45,000 nt of DNA from Prorocentrum cordatum (Eukaryota; Sar; Dinophyceae; Prorocentrales; Prorocentraceae): positions 40,001-85,000 of the forward strand of contig CAUYUJ010012169.1 of assembly GCA_963575745.1 (NCBI GenBank), given 5' to 3'. The notes below the pieces were generated by a model. It had not been told where the DNA came from. It saw nothing but the letters and a program-made list of their open reading frames with translations, and did no database searches. Shown here piece by piece: positions 30,746-40,840 of the stretch; position 1 is the stretch's first letter, and every line of letters begins with the position of its first letter. The position numbers were made by a program, and so were the translations under genes.

Positions 30746-30939
30746 GCAAGGCGCCCTGGGAAGCCCGGAAGGGCCAGCGGACCTTTTCCAAGGGCGTCCA
30801 GGGGGCCGCCGAAGCGTCCGAAAGGGCGTCCGGGGCGTCCCGAGGGGGGGGGGGGTCCGGTTTAGGGGTGGGAGGGTGGGGGGGTGGTGTTGGGGGTTTC
30901 CGGGTCATACAAGTATAGGAAGAGGAATATTTGTCCAAG

Positions 30940-31425
30940 GGAAGAGCCCATGAAACGCGATCTCTCGAAGCTAGACCCCCTCTCCCCTTTTAGGCTTCCA
31001 GGGTGAGCCCGGGCTCTCCTTTCGTCGAATCGGGGGGGGATCAGCAGCCTTTTTCCTCTGCGCAGCAGGGGGTCGCCGGTCAAAGGGGGGGGGAGCTTCC
31101 GAAGCTGCACCCCCCCGTCCCCCTTCTTCGGGGCTGGGGAGAACCTTGGGTCCACCCTTGCAGGGGGGGGGGGGGGTCGGAAACTCCCCCCCCTCTCCTC
31201 CCTTTTTGTAGGTTTGCGCGAAGTCTCGTCGTTCTCGTCGTTCTCGTCGTCGTTCTCGTTCGTCGGATTCGTCGTCATCGTCGTCGTCGTTGTTGTCGTC
31301 TTCGTCGTCGTGTTTCTCGTCGTCGTCGTCGTCGTTGTCGCCCTCGTCGTCGCCGCTGCCGTCGTTATCGTCCTTGTCGTCTTCGTTGTCGTCATCGTGC
31401 GTCGATGTCATTGTTTACCAGAATA
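30940..31425. repeat. G-run element copy 6 and CGT microsatellite
   Basis: Begins with the GAAACGCGATCTCTC signature, then homopolymer runs with GCTTCCGAAGC spacers to 31200, then CGTCGT/TCGTCG triplets to 31410. Confidence 0.7.
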
Positions 31426-31468
31426 CTACATGCTGCAGGCGTTGTCCGCTTGCAGCTTATTCGCCGGA

Positions 31469-31668
31469 CGAAGTAGGGAACATTACTCGGAACCGATCCG
31501 CGCGACTTTGTGCAATGTATTGATCGTGATCGCGGCCGCGAGGGTTGCTTTGTCGCCATCGACGTCGCCGCTGTCACCGCCATCCTCGCATCCAGGGCGA
31601 AGCCGCTCGGCTGCTTGCTCGGTCCTGATTTCCAGATCCCGATACCGAACGCCAACAACGACAGAAAC
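31469..31668 (+). pseudogene. Possible gene remnant, unrecognised
   Basis: One frame reads GTLLGTDPRDFVQCIDRDRG then REGCFVAIDVAAVTAILASR and ends at a TGA. It looks more protein-like than its surroundings, but there is no start codon, no clear acceptor and no recognised domain. Downstream, 31685-31790 has another protein-like frame (VNRRKVDLSSVGFDAVRAQL) in a different phase. A decayed coding segment or chance. Confidence 0.25.
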
Positions 31669-32389
31669 TGAAGGGCTCTGTCTGGGCTCTATGACCTTGT
31701 GGGTGACGGGGGCGCGCTGGTGAACCGTCGCAAGGTCGACCTCTCGAGCGTGGGCTTCGATGCTGTCCGCGCCCAGCTGGCTGCTGCCTGCCCCGTGCAA
31801 AAAACCAGCGACGCCGCGCCGAGGACGCGCGGTCCAACCACCGCTCCGGTCCGCCCCCGCCAGTGCCCGGAGCTGAGGGTGCGCGATGCGGCGCAGGCGG
31901 CGCCGGCTGCGCAGGCGCGTCAGAGCACAGAGTGCAGACATCGCCCCGCCACGGTGGCATTATCGCGCGCGCCGCGGGTGCTGTCGCTTCATCAGCGCAG
32001 GTGCCGCGCATGATTCGGCGCAGGCGCCACAAGCGCGCCGGATTATATTGAGGCTTCGTTTCGACATCGAGTTTATAGCGCAGGCACCGCCAGGGGGGGC
32101 TTGCTTCCAACCGGGGTAGTGGAAGGAGGGGGAGTCGCTTGCAGTGGTCGCAGGAGGAAAAGGGGGGAGGGATATAGGGTTTTCGGCATGGGAAGCCGAA
32201 GGAAAGGGGGGGGTCGCTTCCGGAGCGCGGAAAGAAAGGAGTAGGGGAGGTGAACAGGGGAAGTAGCTGAGGGGGGAACCCTCTATGGCGCTGTCTTCCG
32301 TGGCGCGCTCTCCAATTCCCCAAAACACTGCTTGCACTAAGGGATTCTTATTTGTTTTCTGCGGAGCTAGACTCGTGCGTCTGGTCAGC

Positions 32390-33110
32390 CGCCTTGATGC
32401 CGCTGTTGCTGCCCCGTCGCCGTCGCGTCGCCACCCGTCGTGAGGGTTCGATTGTCGGGTCCGCCGCCTTGTTGCTGCCGTCGCCGCCCCGTCGCCGCCT
32501 CGTCGCCGCCCGTTGTCCGGGATAGCTTGTCGGATCTGCCGCCTCGTTGCCGCCGTCGCCACCCTGTCGCCGCCTCGTCGCCACCCGTCCTCTGGGCTCG
32601 TTTGTCGGGTCCGCCGCCTTGTTGCCGCCGTCGCCGCCCCCCATCGCTGCTTTGTCGCGTCTGGGCTCGTCTGTCTGGTCCGCCCGGCCTCTTTGTTGCC
32701 GCCGTCGCCGTCCCGTCGCCGCCTCGTCGCCGCCCGTCGTCTGGGCTCGTTTGCCGGGTCCGCCGCCTTGTCGCCGCCGTCGCCTCCCTGTCGCCGCTTC
32801 GTCGCCGCCCGTCGTCTGGGCTTGTTTGCCGGGTCCGTCGCCGTGTTGCCGCTGTCGCCTCCCTGTCGCCGCCTCGTCGCCGCCCGTCGTTTGGGCTCGT
32901 TTGCCGGGTCCGTCGCCGTGTTGCCGCCGTCGCCTCCTCGTCGCCGCCCGTCGTCGGGGCTCGTCTGCCGGATGCGCCGAGCTCTTTCCGCCGTCGCCGC
33001 TCTCCGTCGCCGCCTCGTCGCCGCCCGTCGTGTCGGCTCGTGGGTCGGGCCCGCCGCTTCGTTGCCGCCGTCGCCGCCCCGTCGCCGCAGCAGGGAGGCA
33101 ACGCCCCGAA
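32390..33110. repeat. 75-bp minisatellite (~9-10 units)
   Basis: CTGGGCTCG recurs at 32741, 32816 and 32891 (as TTGGGCTCG), giving a 75-bp period. Each unit holds GTCCGCCGCC, TTGTTGCCGCCGTCGCC and CGTCGCCGCCCGTCG. Because 75 is a multiple of 3 and units lack stops in most frames, ORFs of 200-450 codons appear on both strands. They are not evidence of a gene. Confidence 0.85.
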
Positions 33111-33120
33111 GCCCTCGCGG

Positions 33121-33139
33121 CCAGAGGGCTGGTGGGATT
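33121..33139 (+). repeat. Isolated 3' end of the ~0.9 kb repeat
   Basis: CCAGAGGGCTGGTGGGATT matches 8377-8395 exactly. No more of the element was recognised upstream, where the minisatellite ends. Confidence 0.6.
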
Positions 33140-33950
33140 TCGCCGGTCGGCGCTGGCCCTCGACCCCCCCCCTCCCCTCCTGTGACTGATTTCGGCGGCT
33201 GGCTCAATCGGGCGAAGCAAGCGCCGGGGCCGGGCCCCTCCAAATAATGGCACGATGGTGCGTGACTTCTTGGATCACTTTCGGGAGACTTGCGAAATCG
33301 CTCAAGGTGGAACGATTCACGCGGTGTCATGAACCAAGGCTGGGGTCGTCACGACACGGACCTCCCGTACTCTCGTCCCTTCGGCCGCAGGCCGTAATTC
33401 GGAATCAAGAGGCGCTTGCCCTCAGAGGGCGAAGCCCTCCAGATGTGGATGCTGATTTGCGCGGATCTGCATATCCAGTTGCTTACGGCATGCCCCGCCA
33501 CAGTGTTGGCCCAGCATCACTATGCGCGTAGGCTGGGTCTGCTGTAGCGAAGGCCCACCATGATGTTAGCACGGTGTCCAAATCTTTCAACGTGGCCTTC
33601 GTGGGCCCAGGACGATCTCTTGCGCCGTCTTGGGCGCTGTGGTTCTATCGACCTCGTCCGACAAATAAGCTGTATGATCAACTCAGGGCCTTAAAGTTCT
33701 CTGGAACCGTCTTGGAGCCGTCTTGGGCTCGTCTTGGCCCAGCACTGGGGCTTGGGTTTCGGCGTCTCGGGTTCCGCCTGGGGGGCGGGCATCTTGGGTG
33801 CATTGTGGACGGCTCGCGACCTTTGAGCGCGACGACTGCCCACACACACAGAACATTGAAGCGCGCGCTTGTCAGTTTGCTGAACTCCAAGTGGCTTCTA
33901 TGGCGCGACGGCACGATGGGAAAGGGAGGGGCCTTGGCGGCTTCTTAGGA
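33140..33950. other. Unassigned, with CTTGGGC-type repeats
   Basis: 33303-33329 shares 24 of 27 bases with 38547-38573. From 33595 to 33800 CGTCTTGGGC-like units appear. The 124-codon ORF across the latter is doubtful. Confidence 0.4.
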
Positions 33951-33953
33951 GGA

Positions 33954-34411
33954 GAATGCTTCTCAGAAGGCGCCAGCCTCACATCTGCAGAGCAGGCCCG
34001 CGCCTTCCAAGAAGCTGGGGTGCTTCAAAGATGCCCTCCCCTCTCCCCCTACCCCCCTCTGCGCGCCGCCGAGGGCCGCGGAAGCACCTCGGCGCGTGCG
34101 GCGGAAGCGTCTGGCCGCGTCCCCCCGAGACCCACGAAGTGCCAGAGGGCAGAGAAGCCCGCGGCGACCCTCCTGCCCGCCGAGAGGATCTCGGCGACAT
34201 CATCGGCAGCATGGAGGTCGCAGAGGCCCGCTCCCGGAAAGTCGACCCATGCCTCTCCGCCCTCCAGGAGCAGGAGGAGGAGGAGGAGGAGGAGGAGGAC
34301 GACGAGGATGAGGAGAAGGACGAGGACGAGGAGGAGGAGGAGGAGGAGGCGGAGGAGGAGGAGGAGGAGGAGGAGGAGGAGGAGGAGGCCTGTTGTGTGT
34401 GCGGTGGTTGA
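33954..34411 (+). CDS. Doubtful coding region with Glu-rich tail
   Basis: Two frames look partly coding: ECFSEGASLTSAEQARAFQE early in one, and EDLGDIIGSMEVAEARSRKV late in another, the latter entering a poly-Glu GGA microsatellite (34265-34390) and ending at a TGA. A frameshift or unrecognised intron would be needed to join them. No family recognised. Confidence 0.25.
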
Positions 34412-34534
34412 GCGCGTGGGCGCGCTCGCGGGCTCTCGCGCGGGGCCGCGCTGGTCGTGGCCGGAGAGGGGGGGTTGGGCGGGGAGCGGGCTGCTCGTCG
34501 GCGGCGCGCAGGGGGGGGGCAGGGCGAGGGGGGC

Positions 34535-34939
34535 AGCCGTCTGGAGGAGGAGGAGGAGGAGGAGGAGGAGGAGGAGGAGGAGAAGGAGGGGGAGGGGCAG
34601 GGCTGCCCAATCCTCGGCAGGATCGAGACGGGCACGGAGAGGCTGGGTGCGAAGATCGACGGCAGTGCCTGCCCATTTGGGCCAGGACTCGCTGTCGACA
34701 TCGGCGTCGCCGCGGACGGTGCCCGTTTGAGACACGAGGCCGGCCGCCCAACAGCGGCCGCCGTCGGTTTTGGGCAACATGTGTTGTTTGGCAGCGTGCT
34801 GTTTTTTTCCGGAACCATCTCGGGCGTCCAGAGAAGCAGAGGCGAAGGGCTTCTCAGAAGCGTTCCTGTCCCCTCTTCAGAAGTTCCCATCTCTCTCAAA
34901 AGGCCACTGTTAAGTCGGGCCTGTCCCTCTACAGGATGA
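34535..34939 (+). CDS. Possible exon after a GGA array
   Basis: After a GGA microsatellite (34545-34595) the frame reads GCPILGRIETGTERLGAKID then GSACPFGPGLAVDIGVAADG and stays open to a TGA at 34937-34939. The product looks globular, but no start, acceptor or domain is clear. Confidence 0.25.
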   Translation, partial: SRLEEEEEEEEEEEEEKEGEGQGCPILGRIETGTERLGAKIDGSACPFGPGLAVDIGVAADGARLRHEAGRPTAAAVGFGQHVLFGSVLFFSGTISGVQRSRGEGLLRSVPVPSSEVPISLKRPLLSRACPSTG

Positions 34940-35660
34940 ATCTTCAAGATTAGTTTATATAGTCTGGGGATGATTCTTTTGATCATCTTTGCATAGTATA
35001 GATTATTGTTGGCTACTTTTAATTTTTCGCCCAAGATCCGCCTGGAGGAGGACATGCCCGACCTAAGGCCACTGCCATTGGCCCTCGCACTCCTGCGCGA
35101 CGCCAGGGCCCGGGCGGTGGGGCCCGCGCGGGGCCTCGGCTGACGTGGCCAGCGGTCGGGCCAGCGCCGAGGTGCGTGCCGCGAGGCCGTAGCCTTGCAG
35201 GCGCGGGCGTCGGTGCCCTGTCGTGCTGGCCGGCGTTCCTGGACCCCCTCGCGTCGTAACAAACGTCGCGACGGGAGGGTTTTAATACATTGTCGGTCGC
35301 GGGGGGCCCTCGCTGGGAGTCTCCAGCAGGGCTGCGTTGGATCGAGGCCCTGGTCAAGGGGACGGCCTCACGGCCACCCCTCATTACGAGATTCGAAGAC
35401 CCGTGGCCCGAGGTCTCACCAAATGTCTTCCCGTTCCCGTGATGGAGTGTAGCCCTAAACACCGCCCAGGACTACAACTCCTCCACTTAACCGCAGCTGC
35501 CATCTGCCTAGCCCTCCTCATCCTCCTACTCCTCACCCTGTCGCAGACCTCCTTGCGCACGGGCCTTTGCTTCTCTCCCAGTCCCTACTCCCTTGCGCCG
35601 CGTTTCGCTTTCGCCCCCGCTCCCAGTTCAGGTTCGCGTTTTAGCTACAGCGCGTTCTGA
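34940..35660. other. Unassigned unique sequence
   Basis: A short AT-rich patch to 35030, then GC-rich unique DNA. PKIRLEEDMPDLRPLPLALA (about 35032-35091) is a possible coding fragment with an in-frame stop soon after. Nothing more supportable. Confidence 0.3.
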
Positions 35661-35664
35661 TCAC

Positions 35665-35875
35665 AGTACTGGCTGATGCGCGAGAGGTGTCTCGGGCTGC
35701 GCTTGGTGCCACCAAGAAGCTACTGCTCTTGCTTTCGCTCCTTTCGCTCATGCCGCTGCTTCCGCGCTTCTTGTCGAGGCCGGGAACATGTCCACTACAT
35801 CTGCTGCGTTATGTTTGTCCACCACTGAATTTAACTGGCAAGTGGCGGCCCAAGCACAGCGCGTGTCTATCTATT
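35665..35875 (+). pseudogene. Possible coding remnant abutting the composite element
   Basis: VLADAREVSRAALGATKK in one frame and EATALAFAPFAHAAASALLV then EAGNMSTTSAALCLSTTEFN in another suggest one protein with a frameshift near 35720. It is cut off where the composite element starts at 35876, so the element may have inserted into it. Confidence 0.3.
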
Positions 35876-36130
35876 GGAGGTGAGGGGGTGAGATCGAAGT
35901 GGAACGGAGAGCCCCCCTACCGGGAAATCGGTTTCGGTTTCGTGTTCGTGCGTGCCGTGCGTGCGGGCGAGGCGAAGGTGCGTGGACGGGCGAGAAATTA
36001 GTTTCCTATAGCTGAGGCGCGGCCGGACCAAAATCTCCCTTCCGGCAACCGGTGCCCCGCGGTGTCCCGCCGGTGTCCCGCTCGGGGGCCGGTGGCGCGC
36101 GGTGTTCCACTGGTGTCCCGTCGGTGTCCC

Positions 36131-36188
<58 letters not shown>

Positions 36189-36201
36189 GTGATAGTGATG
36201 G

Positions 36202-36242
<41 letters not shown>

Positions 36243-36247
36243 CTGGC

Positions 36248-36290
<43 letters not shown>

Positions 36291-36318
36291 TTGACGGTGG
36301 TGATGATGATGGTGTCCC

Positions 36319-36381
<63 letters not shown>

Positions 36382-37171
36382 GATGATGATGATGATGTTG
36401 ACGATGTTGATGATGATGATGATGATGATGGTGATGGTGTTGATGATGATGGTGCCCCGGTGATGATGATCATGTTGATGATGATGACGTTGCTGCTGAT
36501 GATGATGGTGTCCCGATGATGATGACGTGGATGATCCTGATGATGTTGATGATGATCAGATGATGTGATGATGATGATGAAGACGATGATGATGATGATG
36601 GTGTCCCGATGATGATGATGATGATGATGACGATGATGGTTTCCCGATGATGATGATGTTGATGATGAGGATGATGATGAGAAGATGATGATTTTGATGA
36701 TGGAGGCCCAATGATGGTGATGATGATGCTGATGATGATGATGATGATGGCGTCCCGAAGATGATGATGATGATGATGGTGATGATGATCATGGTTTCCC
36801 GATGATGATTATAATGCTGATGGTGATGACGATGATGGTTTCCCGATGATGATTGTGATGATGAGGATGATGATGAGGTGATGATGACGATATTGATGAT
36901 GGTGGCCCAATGATGGTGATGATGATGCTGATGTTAAAGATGATGATGATGATGATGGTGTCCCGATGATGTTGATGATGATGGTGATGATGATGGTGAC
37001 GATGATGATGGTGTTCCGGTGATGATGATGTTGATGATGCTGATGTTGCTAATGATGGTGATGATGGTGTCCCGATGATAATGAGGGAAATGATGTTGAT
37101 GATGTTGTTCATGATCATGATGATGAGATGTTGATGATGGTGGTGCTTCGATGATGATGATGGTGTCCCAG

Positions 37172-37210
<39 letters not shown>

Positions 37211-37671
37211 CCATGGTGACGATGATGGTGTCCCGATGATGATGATGGTGATGATGATGATGTTGATGATGATGGTAATTTGGTGGTGATGATGACGGTG
37301 TCCCGATGATGCTGACGATGATGATGTTGATGACGTTGATGGCGATGATGTTGATGATGATGACGTTGATTGTGATATCGATTGTGACATCGATAGTGAG
37401 ATCGATAGTTAGACCGAATGTGAGATCGATTGTGATATTGATAGCGAGATCGATAGTGAGATCGATTGTGAGATCGATAGTCAGATCGGTTGTGAGATCG
37501 AACGAATGAAATAGATCGAGTGATATTGATTGTGAGATCGATCGAGTGAGATCGATCGAGCGAGACCGATAGTGAGATCGATAGTGAGATTGATAGTGAG
37601 ACCGATCGAGTGAGACGTTGGTTCCTCCCGCCCCCCCCGAACTTCCTTATCACCCGAAGGGTGGTCGTATA
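35876..37671 (-). mobile_element. Composite non-coding element, copy 2 (inverted)
   Basis: In + coordinates it starts GGAGGTGAGGGGGTGAGATC, then the conserved unique end, the GGTGTCCCG array (36060-36130), a GAT array with GGTGTCCCGATGATG interruptions (36130-37370), the ATCGATAGTGAG 12-bp array (37370-37600), and CGAACTTCCTTATCACCCGAAGGGTGGTCGTATA. It mirrors 25051-26572 throughout and is about 270 bp longer, mostly in the GAT core. Confidence 0.8.
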
Positions 37672-37805
37672 GGTATATATATATAATATGAGAGATAGAG
37701 GAAACAAAAAAACAAAAACAAAAAAAAGAAAGAGAGAGAGAGAGAGAGAGCGAGAGAAAAAGAGAGAGAGAGAGAGAGAGAGAGAAAAAAAAAAGAGAGA
37801 CTTCA
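37672..37805. repeat. TA and AG microsatellites
   Basis: A short (TA)n, then AAACAAAAAC and GAGAGAGAG interspersed with A runs. Confidence 0.9.
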
Positions 37806-37976
37806 ACACCCGTCGCCCCGAGGACCGGCTGGAAAATTATACACTGGACGTTGTGCTTCGGGTTTCCCGCGAAGCCCAATGGGGCAGGGCCCAGATGCCT
37901 CAGTGCATATGTACTCGCTGTTCCCATTTTGCTCCCGCTCGTCTTGTGCCCGAGGGCTCACCGTGAGCCTCGCCCG
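37806..37976 (-). pseudogene. Possible retrocopy fragment downstream of a leader relic
   Basis: On the minus strand, 50 bp beyond the leader-like sequence, an ATG at 37927 opens MGTASTYALRHLGPAPLGFA then GNPKHNVQCIIFQPVLGATG before running into the AG microsatellite. No family recognised. Interest comes from its position relative to the leader relic. Confidence 0.25.
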
Positions 37977-37998
37977 CCTGAGCCAAAACGGCTACGGG
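37977..37998 (-). other. Degenerate dinoflagellate spliced-leader relic
   Basis: On the minus strand this reads CCCGTAGCCGTTTTGGCTCA then GG, matching the spliced leader at about 19 of 22 positions (including core CGTAGCC and TTTTGGCTCA). It is not followed by a GT donor, so it is not a leader RNA gene. It probably marks the 5' end of an old reinserted mRNA. Confidence 0.6.
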
Positions 37999-38004
37999 CG
38001 TAAG

Positions 38005-38310
38005 GAGGAGGAGGAGGACGAGGAGGAGGAGGAGGAGGAGGAGGAGGAGGAGGCGAGGAGGAGGAGGAGGAAGAGGAGGAGGAGAAGGAGAAGGAGAAGG
38101 AGGAGGGAGGAGGAGGGAGGAGGAGGAGGACCAGTGTAAACCCAATAGCCATCAACGGTTTTGGAATACACCCTCCCTCCACGCTCCCTCTTCATAGGCC
38201 CCTACAGCGATTCATTTCCATAGGGTGATCTGCCTCGTTGGAAGACAACCGTTGGAGGAGGGGGTAGGAAAAGGAGGAGGAGGAGGACGAGGAGGAGGAG
38301 GAGGAGGAAT
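38005..38310. repeat. GGA microsatellites
   Basis: GGAGGA and GGAGAA arrays at 38005-38135 and 38260-38310 with unique sequence between. Poly-Glu/Leu/Ser ORFs rejected. Confidence 0.85.
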
Positions 38311-38510
38311 GAGAAGAGGGTAATGAGGCGGACGAGGAGTTCCGACAAATCAGGGTCAGGATCGTGCCGCGTGTTCGGGAGGTGTTCCCGAGGATCGAGG
38401 AAAACAGTTCCGACAGTATGGCACGTCAGGTTTGCGTCGTATCGACCAGCGGCGACCCCGCCGCCAGCGTTCAACGTTCGACGCCGCCGGCGACCAAAAA
38501 TCGGTCGATG

Positions 38511-38549
38511 TTGAACGATCTGACGTTTCGGAAACGGCCGATCGTTCAA
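38511..38549. repeat. Hairpin TTGAACGATC ... GATCGTTCAA
   Basis: Perfect 10-bp arms at 38511-38520 and 38540-38549 around a 19-bp loop. The right arm leads into a 27-bp segment also found at 33303-33329. Confidence 0.7.
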
Positions 38550-38599
38550 GGTGGAATGATCCCCGCGGTGTCAGAGGCCAGCGCCGAAGTCGGCACGAC

Positions 38600-38960
38600 A
38601 CGAGTCCGCCGCATGAGGGCGATGGGGAGGAGGGCGAGACAGGTGCGCTCGCGTCATGTCTGACGTCCTACCCCTCCCGTCCCCTACCATGACGTAGATC
38701 TCCACTCTATTCGCACAGTCGGATGTCGCAGCATGGCATAGCATTACTTGGCATATCATGGTGTTGAAGATTACTGCGTAGTATGACATAGCATGGGGTG
38801 GCGACGCCCCAAAGTGGGGGGGCTTCTGCGGCCTAAAAATCAACGAATTGATACCGATTGTGTCATCGCTTCCGATATGTTTTTCGGGGGGGGCATTATC
38901 TAGATGTTGGGGCTTATTTGGAAGGACAGAAAACAATGCCGTGGCATGGCACTGGAAATA
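38600..38960. other. Unassigned sequence
   Basis: Short ATGACATAGCATGG-like repeats occur at 38730-38800. No exon or larger repeat could be defined. Confidence 0.35.
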
Positions 38961-38965
38961 ATGAC

Positions 38966-39150
38966 GCCAGCGCCGCAGCGGGAGCACGATTCGGAACGAG
39001 CGGAAGCGCGGAAATGAGGCCAGCGTTGCAGCGAAAGCACGATTCGGAGCGAGCGGAAGCGCGTAAATGAGGCCAGCGCTGCAGCGGGAGCACGGAGAAC
39101 GAGCGGAAGTGAGGAAATGATGTCAGCGCTTTAGCGGGAGCAAACTTTGA
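38966..39150. repeat. 53-bp tandem repeat (~3.4 units)
   Basis: GCCAGCG recurs at 38966, 39019 and 39072, exactly 53 bp apart, then GTCAGCG at 39122. Units carry CAGCGGGAGCACG and GAGCGGAAGCG. Confidence 0.85.
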
Positions 39151-39378
39151 AAACAACCCAAGCGAGCACCCAGTTCCGGGGAATCCGGTGTGTAAAAAAC
39201 AGTTCGCGGAGGTGGCCAGATATCTTCCGAACGCCATCAGGGGAGAGAGGAGACTAGTATTCATGTGGTGTAATTGTCGACGGAAAGAAGGATCACCTTT
39301 GCACGCTTGGCAGGCTGTCGCATAGCTCGACGTTTGCCCTTTTCCGGTCCGCTCTCCTCAAGAACGACGCCCGTGCAG

Positions 39379-39446
39379 CGTCAGGCCACGCGCAAGAAGG
39401 CGAACGCGGACTACGAGGATGCCGTGCGAGAGATGGACCAGGCGCG
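39379..39446 (+). CDS. Candidate exon
   Basis: Between CCCGTGCAG and GCGCG|GTAGGG it reads RQATRKKANADYEDAVREMD then QAR, a charged helix typical of the exons at 2.7-18 kb. It is followed by a GAGGAG-rich intron (39450-39590). Possible further coding sequence at 39590-39770 (EEKADAVPARHQAGVPASQC) is not certain. Host gene unknown. Confidence 0.4.
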
Positions 39447-39449
39447 GTA

Positions 39450-39590
39450 GGGGGAGGGAGGATCAGGAGGAAGAGACGATGGATGAGAATGATGGCGATG
39501 AGGAGAAGGACGAAGAAGATCCCGAGGAGGGGGAGGAGGGGGATGAGGAGGAGGAGGAGGAGGAGGAACTCGAGGAGGAGAAGGCTGACG
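39450..39590. repeat. GGA/GAT purine microsatellite
   Basis: GAGGATGAG and GGAGGAGG units, consistent with intron sequence seen elsewhere in the window. Confidence 0.8.
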
Positions 39591-39774
39591 CCGTTCCAGC
39601 GAGGCACCAGGCTGGCGTCCCCGCGAGCCAGTGCGTGTCGGCGGGGGCCTCCTGCAGTCCATCTCTCGGGCTGCGGGAGGCCAGCCGGGCCGGGGCGGGG
39701 TGGCAGCAGATGCGCACGACCAGAACGGGCCACATGGCTTCCGCAAGGCGCACCATCATTTCACCGCGTCGTGT

Positions 39775-40040
39775 TGGTGCTCTCTCGGGCCGTCCTGGGG
39801 CTTCTTGCGCCGTCTTGGGGCCCTCTTGGCCGTCTCCGAGGTCTCTTGCGGCCGTCCCGACGGGGAGAAGGCGCCCAGGTCAATGCATTACGGCTCGATG
39901 ATGTTGGCCTCCTCGGGCCTTGCTGGGGGCTATCCTGTGGGCCTTTATAGGGCCGTCTCGTGGGCCCTCTGGGCTGTCTTGGGGCCATCTTGGGGCCACC
40001 TTGGGGCCATCTTGGGCCGCGCTGGGGGGCACACGGGGCC
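39775..40040 (+). repeat. CTTGGGGCC-family degenerate repeat
   Basis: GGGCCGTCCTGGGGCTTCTT and CATCTTGGGGCCACC units on the + strand, as at 30.2 kb and in the ~0.9 kb element. ORFs here are doubtful. Confidence 0.65.
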
Positions 40041-40833
40041 ACCACGGCGGCCTTGCTTGCCTGCCTCGGCAGCCTCGGAAGCTCGTGCGCGCGAGCCCAT
40101 GGTCTTTGTATGCGGCCTCGTGGCCTGCGGGAGCGCGGGCCCTGTGTTCTGGGTGCTCGAGACCGTGCCCGCGGGAGCGCGGACCCCATCCATGTGCCAC
40201 GCGCGGTCGCGGCTTCGGCGGGGGGGAGGCGATGCATGCAGAACCTCGTTTGCGAGAGAGGGGGAGGGGAGGGTCCCCGAGGAGATGGCAGAGCTGGTGC
40301 CAGGCAGCACTTGGCACCTCACCGCGCGGCAGCGTGCCAGGGGGCACGCTCTCGAATGATGTTCCAATGCAGCAGCTCTTCGGGTGGTGCTGAGTTTCGG
40401 GCGACGCGTGTGCCGTTCCTCTTGCAGCAGGCTTCGGGTAGGGTTGGCAATATCTATACTCTCCCAACTCTGAGAGTTCGTTCTGGCGCGTCAGCCGTCA
40501 ATTATTTTACGTGTGTTCTAGCTCACCCAGCTTTTACACGTTCTGGTGGTCATTGTCCTACATCTATTGTTTTCTCTTGTCCATACACGTGTCTAAGTGT
40601 TCTGGTCATCGTATACATTGTTTGCTCTCATCCATCCAGCGCTCTTGCGTATTTTCCAGGGGCTGATACGGTGTGGGGGGCGTTCGTTAAGGAATGTGCC
40701 CAAGGGGCTGTAGACCTTGGGGGGTCCTTATCCAATGGGGGGGCGGTGATATCCATGGCCGATACACGATTGAAGTTCCACTGGCTTCCAGACCCTGGAT
40801 TCCTTGTTTAAGGGTTCCTTAGCCAATGCCCCC
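40041..40833. other. Unassigned DNA upstream of the retroelement
   Basis: GC-rich to 40380, then AT-richer unique DNA to 40640. No promoter motif, exon or repeat could be defined. Confidence 0.35.
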
Positions 40834-40840
40834 ACCGTAG

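Noticed and set aside
32390-33110. CRISPR-like regular repeat
   Set aside because: Units are contiguous, degenerate 75-bp repeats without unique spacers, in a eukaryotic genome.
31960-33330. 456-codon minus-strand ORF over the 75-bp minisatellite
   Set aside because: Multiple frames on both strands are open because of the 75-bp period. No domain, start context or exon border supports it, so it is kept only as a finding to test.
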